The translations under genes and the position numbers were made by a program. From assembly GCF_015207985.1 (NCBI RefSeq), contig NZ_JADEVV010000002.1, positions 62,001-126,000 of the forward strand: a DNA stretch of 64,000 bases, given 5' to 3'. The DNA is from Synechocystis salina LEGE 00031. Its GTDB lineage: Bacteria > Cyanobacteriota > Cyanobacteriia > Cyanobacteriales > Microcystaceae. Shown here piece by piece: positions 1-8,745 of the stretch; position 1 is the stretch's first letter, and every line of letters begins with the position of its first letter. The notes under the pieces are model-generated. The model saw nothing but the letters and a program-made list of their open reading frames with translations, ran no database searches and was not told where the DNA came from.

Positions 1-1
1 T

Positions 2-700
2 AGTCAAACCTTGCCTGTGCCGCCGGAGTTAGCTGCTCAAAAAGTGGCCAGTACCTTGGGTAAAAATTTTACAAAAGCCTGTCATCCCAATGTGGTGATG
101 GTTAATGCCATTGATGCCCACCATTTCAATACGGTGCATAATTTCCCGGTGGAGATCAACTTCAAAGCCGAGATTATTAATCAAAACATGATTAATTTTA
201 CCAACACCACCCAGGGAGGCAATGATTCCCTTTTGGTGCGTTTAATTAAACCATTTTACCGAGAAGCGGGCACCTATAATTTATCCTATTGGTTTGGCAG
301 TACGGGCACAGTAACTTTGGGGCCAGACTTTTTGCATTTCTACATTATGTTTACCCTGCGCTTAGGGCAAAAGGGGCAAACGGAAGGGCAAACAATTTTG
401 TTAACCAAGCATCGCCCTGGGCTGTGGGGCTGGTTATTTAATGGCATTATTCTTTGGCTAACCAATCTGGTGGGCAACTATTTTGCAAAGGGAGATACTA
501 AGATTTTTGAGACCATTAAATTTGCGCTCAAAACTCCCCTGGCAGAGGATAGATCAATTCTTGAATTTATCCACCACCTGGAAAAGCAACTAGTCCTCCA
601 TTGGGAAACTTGGCAACCAATAGATGAGGAAAAATTGCCCTCTGCCCCGGCAGTAACTAACCACAATGGAGGGGTAAAAATCCATGACCCAATCCATTAG
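2..700 (+). CDS. Rieske-type oxygenase, C-terminal catalytic domain (5' end outside the window)
   Basis: The reading frame is open to the left edge, so this is probably the C-terminal part of a longer gene; a TTG at 11 is the first possible start inside the window but is unlikely to be the real one. Counting from that TTG, residues 35, 38 and 43 form D-x2-H-x4-H (context NAIDAHHFNTVH), the mononuclear iron motif of Rieske non-heme oxygenase alpha subunits. The N-terminal Rieske [2Fe-2S] domain would lie upstream and cannot be seen. The C-terminal part has the usual aromatic beta-sheet segments and a hydrophobic stretch near residues 140-155. The stop overlaps the start of the next gene by 17 bases, so the genes are co-translated. 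The family hydroxylates or demethylates small organic substrates; the substrate here is unknown. Confidence 0.6.
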   Translation, partial: SQTLPVPPELAAQKVASTLGKNFTKACHPNVVMVNAIDAHHFNTVHNFPVEINFKAEIINQNMINFTNTTQGGNDSLLVRLIKPFYREAGTYNLSYWFGSTGTVTLGPDFLHFYIMFTLRLGQKGQTEGQTILLTKHRPGLWGWLFNGIILWLTNLVGNYFAKGDTKIFETIKFALKTPLAEDRSILEFIHHLEKQLVLHWETWQPIDEEKLPSAPAVTNHNGGVKIHDPIH

Positions 701-1583
701 CGGCTTTATGCTCCCCTCGATTTCCTCCGGCGATCGCCTGCAGCGAATTCTCAATTCAGCCCTGAACCGACCAGGGGAGAAGGAAAGTGTTGACCATGGC
801 CAGCCATTATATTGGCCCGCCGAATATTTTGGCTTAAATCAAGTAACCCTATTTCAGCAGGCCAGTGCGGAAGAAAAGTCTACAATTTTGGCGATCGCCA
901 ACCAGGATTTACTGACGGAAATTTATTGGGTGGAGCAGGCGGGAGTGGGCTATATGGCGAAAATGGTCCTGCTAGCAGAAAGCAAAGAAGAACGAATTTT
1001 ATACAGTTTATTTGCCGCCGATGAAGCCCAACATTTATGCCAAATCGAACAATTTTTTCAGCAGAAACCAGAATTTAATCAGGATAGTTTTTTATCTTTT
1101 ATGGGGCAGTTATTGGAGTCCAACGATAAAGCCCTGTTGTTAACCATGGTGCAGGTAGTCCTAGAGGGTTGGGGCTTGAGCCATTACCGTTCCCTCGCCA
1201 GCCATTGTCAAAATGATCGTTTAACCGCAACCCTACAAAGCTTTTTGGCCGCTGAAGCCCGCCACCACGCCACGGGAGTTCACCAATTACAAACTTGGTC
1301 ATACGATCAACTCAGTCTAGAAAATATTTACCAAGCCCTCAGGGAATTTTTGCAGATGGTGCAAGTGGGGCCCCAACGCTTGGTTAAAGCCATAGAACAG
1401 GGCAAAGGTTATTTATCCCCTGGCGATCGCCGGCAAATTTTTACCCAATTGCAAACGGAAGTGCAGAGCCAAAATAAACTCAATCTTTTGCGTTCCTTAA
1501 TGGTCCATGGAGTACCACCGGAAATTTTATCTCGCCTGGAAGAACAACAATGTTTTATTCCCTATCCGGCTGAATTGTGTTAG
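684..1583 (+). CDS. ferritin-like di-iron protein, possible oxygenase
   Basis: A 299-residue soluble protein with a complete carboxylate-bridged di-iron ligand pattern: E84 (YWVEQAG), E114-x2-H117 (ADEAQHL), E161 (VLEGWG) and E191-x2-H194 (EARHH). That spacing is the E-ExxH-E-ExxH signature of ferritin-like four-helix-bundle enzymes. Such proteins use O2 to oxidise an organic substrate or store and oxidise iron. The ATG lies 17 bases inside the upstream Rieske oxygenase gene and the following di-iron gene starts 12 bases after its stop, so the three form one operon. I do not recognise a specific subfamily or substrate; the call rests on the ligand motif and helical character. Confidence 0.6.
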   Translation: MTQSISGFMLPSISSGDRLQRILNSALNRPGEKESVDHGQPLYWPAEYFGLNQVTLFQQASAEEKSTILAIANQDLLTEIYWVEQAGVGYMAKMVLLAESKEERILYSLFAADEAQHLCQIEQFFQQKPEFNQDSFLSFMGQLLESNDKALLLTMVQVVLEGWGLSHYRSLASHCQNDRLTATLQSFLAAEARHHATGVHQLQTWSYDQLSLENIYQALREFLQMVQVGPQRLVKAIEQGKGYLSPGDRRQIFTQLQTEVQSQNKLNLLRSLMVHGVPPEILSRLEEQQCFIPYPAELC

Positions 1584-1595
1584 AAAATAAACCCT

Positions 1596-2828
1596 ATGTC
1601 AACTACTATAAACACCACTCCTAAACTAAATAATAACCCACCATCTTTGTTAGCAAAGGATAGCAAAACCCGCAAAAAACTAGAGCTTAATTATCGCCGG
1701 GCCAAGCAAACAGATCATAGTCCAGCTTTAGATCAATTAGCCGAGCAATTTGACTATCAGCAGTGCCGAGACCAATACTGGCAAGCGCCAGAATTTTCCC
1801 TCCTCTATGGCACGCCCCTGTGGGATCAAGCTAGTGCAGCGCAAAAACTCATCCTCAACCATCTTTACTGGGTGGCTTACTACACCCAAATTATTGCGGC
1901 GGAAGTGGCTACCATTTATTTCAATCAAACCAGCGCCACTGGTCTCTATCCCCTGACGGATTTTCGCTTAGTTTGTGACACCCTAGACTTAGAAACTTCC
2001 CAAGAACGGTGCCATATCCAGGCTTTTCAAACTGTGATTGACCAAGTGGAGCAAATTCTCTTTGGCGGCAATCTCTTTGGCCAACCCAGGCGATCGCCAT
2101 TTCGGGAAACAATGATTTTTGCTGACACAAATCAGTTGAAAAATTGGTGGAAGGGGATGCAACTCCAAGGTTTTGGTTTACTGTCTGCTAACAATACCTT
2201 TTTGGCTTGTCAGTATCTCACGGTACGGGGATTGCGGACCTTGAATGGCAAATTAGTGCAACATAAACTCAGTCACTTTTACCAACAACAGGAAGCGGAA
2301 CGTAACCCCATTCCAACCCAAATTTCCTATTACCATTTTCTCGACGAAAGCTTTCATTTCAATACTTCCACCATTTTGTCCCACGACGTTGGAGGTCTTC
2401 TTCCCGCTCCCACAGCCTTTGAGCGACAACTAGTCAATTTGGGCATTAGGGGATGCCAAAGGGATCATTACCATGTGTCCGTTGCTATCAATGGGATTTT
2501 TTGGTACGACCCTGCCCTGTATGGCACCATTGCTGAGCTCCTCACATCGCCTTTGTTCGGTCTTTCTGCCCAGGAATGTGAGGCCATGCTTTGGGCCTGT
2601 TTCGCCCAGGAAACGGAAGGATTGCACCGCAGTTTTCAAACCCACCAAGAAGCCTGGTTATCCTACCAAGCTTACCTAGACCCTCTACCGTTTGTAGACC
2701 AGACAAATAAATCCATGGCCTTGATGAAGGGCAACTCCATGGAACATTATTTAAAACTCCAGAGCAGAGCATTGCAAAGTTTTTTTCAAACAAACCCCTT
2801 CCCCTCCACCTCTCCCAAAGCAAATTAA
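1596..2828 (+). CDS. AurF-like di-iron oxygenase family protein
   Basis: A 410-residue protein, alpha-helical and without a signal peptide. Candidate iron ligands are E103 (AAEVATIY), E137-x2-H140 (QERCHI), H247 and E251-x2-H254 (FLDESFHF). This is a second ferritin-like di-iron site, arranged more like p-aminobenzoate N-oxygenase (AurF) or related long-helix oxygenases than like ferritin. It follows the previous di-iron gene by 12 bases and is the last gene of the operon; about 200 bases without a gene follow. AurF-type enzymes oxidise amines or aromatic rings, but the family link is tentative because only the ligand spacing could be judged by eye. The substrate is unknown. Confidence 0.5.
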   Translation: MSTTINTTPKLNNNPPSLLAKDSKTRKKLELNYRRAKQTDHSPALDQLAEQFDYQQCRDQYWQAPEFSLLYGTPLWDQASAAQKLILNHLYWVAYYTQIIAAEVATIYFNQTSATGLYPLTDFRLVCDTLDLETSQERCHIQAFQTVIDQVEQILFGGNLFGQPRRSPFRETMIFADTNQLKNWWKGMQLQGFGLLSANNTFLACQYLTVRGLRTLNGKLVQHKLSHFYQQQEAERNPIPTQISYYHFLDESFHFNTSTILSHDVGGLLPAPTAFERQLVNLGIRGCQRDHYHVSVAINGIFWYDPALYGTIAELLTSPLFGLSAQECEAMLWACFAQETEGLHRSFQTHQEAWLSYQAYLDPLPFVDQTNKSMALMKGNSMEHYLKLQSRALQSFFQTNPFPSTSPKAN

Positions 2829-3029
2829 AGGGTAGTGCTACTATCAAAAATTAAGCAAATTTTGTTTAAACTGATGGTGTGAGGAAGTCTATAAGTTTCC
2901 GCACTCTAATGCTTAAATGCTTAGCACAAACCGATTTCTCCCTCTGATTGAGCCACAGGAGGGGAGGTACTGCTGTTCAAGATGGTAGCTCCGGCATTTT
3001 TCCCTGGGTAATGTATCCCCAACTTCCCG

Positions 3030-6000
3030 ATGTCTATCATTTCTCGCCCCCCGTCTTCTATTTTTCGCCACCATGGGCGGGGTTTTTGGCGGAAATTAAT
3101 TTTATCTGGTCTGGTGTTTTTAATTATTCTGGGGGGATTGGGAGTAGCCCGCTGGCGCATGGAAAAAGTTGGTGGGCAGATGCGCCAAGACTTACTAGAA
3201 CAGGTTGAAATGGTTTCCTCCAACCTTAATCCCCAACTTTTCCAGGAAATTACCTTCACTACAGAGGATCTAACGGATCCCCATTTTCAAAGACTGCACG
3301 ATCAAATGATGGCCTATGCCCGGACCTTTGATAAGAGCAGTATCTACACCATGGTGATGCGGGGAGGGAAAATTCTCTTTGGCCCCGATAGTCTTAATCC
3401 TGGGGATTTGCTAGCTAATTTCCCCGGTGCTGTCTATCAAAATCCTCCAACGGCAATCAAGCAATTATTTGAGCCTCCAGCCAAAAAGTTAATCATTGGC
3501 CCGTACCACAGTGAACGGGGTAATTTTGTCTCGGCCTATGCCCCCATTCTCCAGCCCCGCTCCCCAGAGGTTTTGGTAATTGTCGCCATTAACGTTGAAG
3601 CTAGCCAGTGGAAAAGCCAATTACGGGAAAAAATTTGGGCCCCTTTGTTTTTTTGCCTGGGGTTGATTGTTGTAATTCTGGGGGGAGATTATCTACTACA
3701 ATCTCGTCATCGTTGGGGGAGCAGATTTATTATTAATCAAGGGGAAGCTCTGGCCATGGCGATCGTGAGCCTATGTCTGACCTTAGCTACCATGGCCTTG
3801 GTTGAAGAAAATACTCTCTTAGTAAACCAAAGTAATTTCAACCAACTTGCCATTCCCCGGGCTACCCTGTTTGCCCAAAAGCTTTGGGAATTGCAAAATT
3901 ATGGCCTTTCTAGCTTGACTGGTTTCTTTGAATCTAGTGAAGAGGTGACCCGTACGGAATTCACCCGCTTTACCTGGCCCATGGTTAGGCAATCTAGTAT
4001 TCAGGCTTGGGAATGGATTCCTAAGGTTTTGGCGGCGGATAAGTCAGAGTTTGAGCGGCAAGCGCAAGAAGAAGGGTTAAAGGATTTTCGCATTTTTGAA
4101 GTCGATCGCCAGGGGAAGATGGTTCCAGTTGGGGGGCGGGATGCCTACTACCCAATTTTTTATGCAGAGCCCTTGGGGGGAAATGAAATGGCCCAGGGGT
4201 TTGATGTGAGTTCTAGGGGTCCCTCGAAAAGAGCTTTGGATAATGCCCTAAAATCCGGACTTCCCAGTGCAACCGATCCTCTCACCCTTGTTCAAGAGCG
4301 GGAAGAACAGAGGGGCGTTGTGGCCTATGCTCCGGTTTTTGCTGGCGGTAAGGTGGAAAATCCTCCCATGGGAGTGGCGGCGGTGGTGATCCGGCTAGAT
4401 GCATTTTTGCGGCAAACCTTTGGGGAGATCAGCTATGGGGATAACTCCCTGGAGTTGGCATGGTTAGAACTTGATACGGAGCTGGCGCCCCAACTTTTAG
4501 CTTCATCTTCCCCCCTTCCTTTCTCCATCAGTTCTTGGCGGAGAGAACAGGGGGGCCACGATCGCCCGGGACTGTTTCAGATTTATCCCGTCTTTATTTT
4601 CGGTAAAACCTACGCCCTTTTGCTCTGGCCGGGGCCGGACCTTAACCAAAAACAGGCTGAGCGAGCGGCTCTGATCACATTTGTTGTTGGCACAGGTATT
4701 ACTGCCCTGATCACTATCATTGTGTCCATTGTCACCAACAGTCAGGCCAATCTCACCCACCAGATCAGGCAAAAAACCAAAGAATTGCGGGAACGGATTA
4801 AGGAAATGGATTGCCTGGTGGCGATCGCCCAGATGGCCCAACAGCCGGATTTAGTTTTAGAAGAATTTTTGCAAAACACGGTGGAACTTTTACCCCTGGC
4901 TTTCCACCACGACAGACTAGCTTCTGCTCGCCTGACCTGGGGCAATGCCCTTTATCAAACCACCGATTATCAAAAGACCAATTGCTGTTTAACCGTTGAT
5001 TTCCAGACGGAACATTTCCACCAAGGACGTTTGGAAGTCTGCTACAGCGAAGGAAGGGATTTTTTACCCCAGGAAGAACAGTTACTCAGCACCATTGGCC
5101 AATTCCTTAGTCGTTTTCTGGAATCCCATTACACCGAAATTGTCCTGGAAAGAAACGAGCGTAATTACCGCGAAATCTTTAACTCTACCCACGAAGCCAT
5201 TTTTATCCAAGATCCCCAAACTGGAGAAGTGATCGATGTTAACCAATCCATGCTCACTATGTACGGCTATGGCCACAAGGAGAGTGTGATAGGGAGTTCT
5301 ATTCTAGATTTCAGTGCTCATAAACCAGGCAAGGCTGAAGCAGAGATTGAGAAAAAAATTCGCCAGACACGCAATGGCGGACTGCAAATGTTTGAATGGC
5401 TAGCCCGCAGACAAAACGGCAGTGTTTTTTGGGTGGAAGTATCCATTCAGCCGACGGTGATCGATGGTAAAGCTCGCCTGCTGTCGGTGGTGCGGGATAT
5501 TAGTGAACGTAAGCAAAACCAGCGCCGCATTGAGCATTTGTCCCGCCTTTATGCCACCCTGAGCCAGGTTAACCGGGCCATCATCGAAAATCGAGAACGG
5601 GACGATTTATTCCGGGCCGTCTGTGACGTGGGGGTAAAAGTGGGCAAATTTCCCCTGATCTGGTTTGGGTTAATCGACTCCGATAGTCAAACCGTGATTC
5701 CCTACATTGCCGGCGGCCACACCACTGCCTACCTAGACAGTATCCACATCACCATCCGAGATGAACCCGCTGGCTGGGGCCCTGCTGGTACGGCCGTGAG
5801 AGAAAGAAGATTGGTGATCTGTTCCGACATTATCCAAGATCCCAATATGGCTCCCTGGCGCAGTGGTGCAGTACGCTGTGGTTTCCTCTCTGCTGCCTCA
5901 GTGCCCATCTGGGAAGGTAGCCAGGTAGTGGCAGTATTAACTTTGTATTCCCAGGAAGCGGAGTTTTTCACCGCAGATGAACAGGGTTTGCTCCAGGAAA

Positions 6001-7763
6001 TTGGCGACAATATTTCCTTTGCCCTCGATAGTATCCAGTCCGACCAAGACAACCAAAGAACCCAACAACGGTTGGCGGAAAATGAAGAACGCCTGCGCCT
6101 AGCCCTAGATGCGGCCAATCAAGGTTTTTACGACCTCAATTTACAAACGGGGATAGCGTTGGTTTCCCCCCAATATGCCCAAATCTTGGGCTACAAAGCC
6201 GAACAATTCCACGAAACTCACCAGCGCTGGCTAGAGCGTATGCATCCCCAGGACCAGCCCCGGGTAATAGAAATTTTCGATAACTATGTCCAAGGAAAAA
6301 TTCCCGGCTATGAGGTGGAGTGCCGGCAGCGGACTATGACCGGACAATGGAAGTGGTTCCTGTCCCTGGGGAAAATTGTCGAGTGGGATGCCCAGGGTCA
6401 ACCCCTACGGATGTTGGGTATTTTGACCGATATTACCGAGCGCAAACAGGCGGAAGCCCAGATTGAAACCCTGGCCTATTACGATCCCCTTACGGCTTTG
6501 CCCAATCGTCGTTTGCTATTAGATCGAGCGGAAAATGCCCTCGCTCTGGCCCAAAGATCCAAACATTATGGGGCGGTGATGTTGATTGATTTGGACGGTT
6601 TTAAAACCCTTAACGATGCCCGGGGCCATGACAGTGGCGATCGCCTGTTGAAAATGGTGGCCAAAAGATTAGCGGATAACCTACGGGATTCGGATACGGT
6701 GGCCCGCTTGGGGGGAGATGAATTCATTGTGTTGTTGCCGGAATTGTCCCATGACCAGGAACTAGCGGCCCGGTTGGGGTTGGGGGTGGGGGAAAAAATT
6801 CGCCGGGCTTTGGCCAACCCTTTTACCCTGGAAACCGAACAGGTTCAGATTAGCGGCAGTATTGGCATTACCCTCTTTCCCAAAGTCAATGAAACCATTG
6901 CGGATTTGTTTAAGGAAGCGGATACGGCCATGTACCAAGCCAAAAAGGCCGGACGCAATAAGGTGTGTTTGTTTGAGTCGCAAATGCAGTTGGAAGTGGA
7001 GTCTCGCTTTGCCCTAGAAGCCGATCTACGCCACGCCCTGGGGAACAGGGAATTCCAGGTCTATCTCCAACCCCAGGTGGACCACCATGGAGTGTGGGTC
7101 GGGGCAGAAGCCTTACTAAGGTGGCACCATCCCACTCGGGGGTTCATTCCCCCCAATCTTTTCATTCCCATTGCGGAGGAAAATGGTCTGATTTGCGATC
7201 TTGGAGAGTTTGTGTTGAAGGAGGTGTGCCAATATTTAGCTCGGCTACAAAACCTTGGTTCTAAGCTCCACATTGCGGTTAATGTCAGCCCCCGACAATT
7301 TCGCCAGTCAAGCTTTGTGGATGACATGAAAGCCCTTTTGGCCCGCATTGCCATTGATCCTTCTCTTTTAACCCTGGAGGTGACGGAGGGGCTGATTGTG
7401 GAGGATACCCGTCAGGCGATCGCCACCATGTTTGAGTTGCAGGCTTTGGGCATAAATTTCTCGGTGGATGATTTTGGCACCGGCTATTCCTCCCTGGCTT
7501 ACCTGAAGCAGTTACCCCTGAATGAATTGAAAATTGACCGTATCTTTGTCCAGGACGCCCCCACGGATTTGAACAATGCGGCCTTGGTGGAAGCAATTAT
7601 CGGGGTGGCCCGTAACTTCGACCTGGCAATTATCGCTGAAGGGGTGGAAACCAAGGAACAGGTTGATTTTTTGGTCGAGCGGGGTTGCCATCTCTTCCAG
7701 GGTTATTTCTACGGCCGACCCATGGCGATCGAAGAATTTCATGCCCTTTTGCAAATTGATTAG
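3030..7763 (+). CDS. CHASE/PAS/GAF/GGDEF/EAL cyclic-di-GMP signalling protein
   Basis: A 1577-residue membrane-bound sensor that probably makes and/or degrades c-di-GMP. Order: membrane segment near residues 25-40, extracytoplasmic domain, membrane segments near 205-255, a CHASE-type extracytoplasmic domain (about 270-470), a membrane segment near 545-570, a cytoplasmic GAF-like stretch, PAS (about 710-830), GAF (about 860-1000), PAS with PAC (about 1025-1150), GGDEF and EAL. The cyclase motif is intact (RLGGDEF) and is preceded by RDSD five residues upstream, which fits an RxxD product-inhibition site. The EAL domain keeps EALLRW, NVSPRQF, DDFGTGYSS and the EGVET motif, so both activities may be live. 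PCC 6803 has a similar large GGDEF-EAL protein near priA (from memory). The ATG at 3030 begins MSIISR; no clear Shine-Dalgarno site is present. Confidence 0.9.
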   Translation: MSIISRPPSSIFRHHGRGFWRKLILSGLVFLIILGGLGVARWRMEKVGGQMRQDLLEQVEMVSSNLNPQLFQEITFTTEDLTDPHFQRLHDQMMAYARTFDKSSIYTMVMRGGKILFGPDSLNPGDLLANFPGAVYQNPPTAIKQLFEPPAKKLIIGPYHSERGNFVSAYAPILQPRSPEVLVIVAINVEASQWKSQLREKIWAPLFFCLGLIVVILGGDYLLQSRHRWGSRFIINQGEALAMAIVSLCLTLATMALVEENTLLVNQSNFNQLAIPRATLFAQKLWELQNYGLSSLTGFFESSEEVTRTEFTRFTWPMVRQSSIQAWEWIPKVLAADKSEFERQAQEEGLKDFRIFEVDRQGKMVPVGGRDAYYPIFYAEPLGGNEMAQGFDVSSRGPSKRALDNALKSGLPSATDPLTLVQEREEQRGVVAYAPVFAGGKVENPPMGVAAVVIRLDAFLRQTFGEISYGDNSLELAWLELDTELAPQLLASSSPLPFSISSWRREQGGHDRPGLFQIYPVFIFGKTYALLLWPGPDLNQKQAERAALITFVVGTGITALITIIVSIVTNSQANLTHQIRQKTKELRERIKEMDCLVAIAQMAQQPDLVLEEFLQNTVELLPLAFHHDRLASARLTWGNALYQTTDYQKTNCCLTVDFQTEHFHQGRLEVCYSEGRDFLPQEEQLLSTIGQFLSRFLESHYTEIVLERNERNYREIFNSTHEAIFIQDPQTGEVIDVNQSMLTMYGYGHKESVIGSSILDFSAHKPGKAEAEIEKKIRQTRNGGLQMFEWLARRQNGSVFWVEVSIQPTVIDGKARLLSVVRDISERKQNQRRIEHLSRLYATLSQVNRAIIENRERDDLFRAVCDVGVKVGKFPLIWFGLIDSDSQTVIPYIAGGHTTAYLDSIHITIRDEPAGWGPAGTAVRERRLVICSDIIQDPNMAPWRSGAVRCGFLSAASVPIWEGSQVVAVLTLYSQEAEFFTADEQGLLQEIGDNISFALDSIQSDQDNQRTQQRLAENEERLRLALDAANQGFYDLNLQTGIALVSPQYAQILGYKAEQFHETHQRWLERMHPQDQPRVIEIFDNYVQGKIPGYEVECRQRTMTGQWKWFLSLGKIVEWDAQGQPLRMLGILTDITERKQAEAQIETLAYYDPLTALPNRRLLLDRAENALALAQRSKHYGAVMLIDLDGFKTLNDARGHDSGDRLLKMVAKRLADNLRDSDTVARLGGDEFIVLLPELSHDQELAARLGLGVGEKIRRALANPFTLETEQVQISGSIGITLFPKVNETIADLFKEADTAMYQAKKAGRNKVCLFESQMQLEVESRFALEADLRHALGNREFQVYLQPQVDHHGVWVGAEALLRWHHPTRGFIPPNLFIPIAEENGLICDLGEFVLKEVCQYLARLQNLGSKLHIAVNVSPRQFRQSSFVDDMKALLARIAIDPSLLTLEVTEGLIVEDTRQAIATMFELQALGINFSVDDFGTGYSSLAYLKQLPLNELKIDRIFVQDAPTDLNNAALVEAIIGVARNFDLAIIAEGVETKEQVDFLVERGCHLFQGYFYGRPMAIEEFHALLQID

Positions 7764-7873
7764 AAATTGCCCACCGTTGATAAAAAATCCGCTCCAGCTC
7801 AACTCCGTCAAAAATCCCGACAGCATTTTCTCCCTGTCCACTAGAATGGGGGAAATTCTTTTTGCGGGGGAAC

Positions 7874-8221
7874 ATGGCCAGCAATAACAAAGGTGGCGCT
7901 CTGTTGGCAGGCATGGTAATTGGCGGTTTAGTGGGATCGGTGACAGGGCTCTTGTTGGCCCCCCGTTCCGGTAAACAGACCCGACAACTGTTGAAAAAAT
8001 CTGCCGACGCCCTCCCCGATTTAGCGGAGGATTTGGCCACCACCCTGCAATTGCAGGCGGACTATCTTTCCGAGGCCACCCAACGCAACTGGCAGGGCAC
8101 CTTAGAACGATTAAAAGAGGCGATCGCCGCTGGAGTGGAAGCCACACAAACCACCGTTGTATCAGAGTCGGAACCAAAACCCAGGGACATTACAGCGGAA
8201 ACCACTTTGGCGGATAACTAA
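7874..8221 (+). CDS. YtxH-domain small membrane protein
   Basis: A 115-residue protein starting with MASNNKGG. A glycine-rich hydrophobic segment near residues 9-30 (AGMVIGGLVGSVTGLLLAPR) followed by SGKQTRQLLKKSAD matches the YtxH pattern: one membrane helix, a conserved APxSG turn and an amphipathic helical tail. I chose the ATG at 7874 over the TTG at 7862 because it has a purine-rich GCGGGGGAA just upstream and gives the usual YtxH start. It lies about 100 bases before a DUF948-like gene, a common pairing of small stress or envelope proteins. No enzymatic function is known for the family. Confidence 0.75.
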   Translation: MASNNKGGALLAGMVIGGLVGSVTGLLLAPRSGKQTRQLLKKSADALPDLAEDLATTLQLQADYLSEATQRNWQGTLERLKEAIAAGVEATQTTVVSESEPKPRDITAETTLADN

Positions 8222-8325
8222 TTTTCATCAATGCTGCAGTTGGTTAACTCTCTGGTGGCTAAACCTAAAACTTTTTTCCGCCCTAATCCCTTCCCCGTTG
8301 CCCCCCATCGACTTTTGCCGTACCT

Positions 8326-8739
8326 ATGACCGAACCCCTTTTCTGGCTGGGTCTTTCCCTCACCATGGTGTCCATTAGCCTGACTGCTGTGCTGGTGGTG
8401 GCCCTACCAGCCCTCCAGGAGTTGGCCCGGGCGGCCCGCAGTGCCGAGAAGTTGTTTGACAGCCTCAACCGGGAATTTCCCCCGACCCTGGAAGCGATTC
8501 GTTTAACGGGCTTGGAAATTAGTGAGTTGACGGACGATTTGAACCAAGGGGTGAGAACGGTGGAAGACGTGGCCCAAACGGTGGACCGGGGGGTCACCAT
8601 CACCAAAGAAGGGGCCAAAAAAGTGCAGAGTGGTTCAAAGCGTTTGCTAGCGGGGATGAAGGCGGCCTGGCATTCCTGGCAGGTCCATCCCACAGGGCAT
8701 TTGGCAGTGGAGAGCAAGGGAAAAAATGGCAAAAAGTAA
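8326..8739 (+). CDS. DUF948-like membrane-anchored helical protein
   Basis: A 137-residue protein with an N-terminal membrane helix (about residues 5-28, LFWLGLSLTMVSISLTAVLVVAL). A long amphipathic helical region follows, with repeated hydrophobic heptads (LNREFPPTLEAIRLTGLEISELTDDLNQ), and the tail is basic. This layout is that of DUF948 proteins, which are often encoded beside YtxH proteins, as here. The stop is 6 bases before the start of priA, so translation may be coupled. Function is unknown. Confidence 0.65.
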   Translation: MTEPLFWLGLSLTMVSISLTAVLVVALPALQELARAARSAEKLFDSLNREFPPTLEAIRLTGLEISELTDDLNQGVRTVEDVAQTVDRGVTITKEGAKKVQSGSKRLLAGMKAAWHSWQVHPTGHLAVESKGKNGKK

Positions 8740-8745
8740 AACGGT

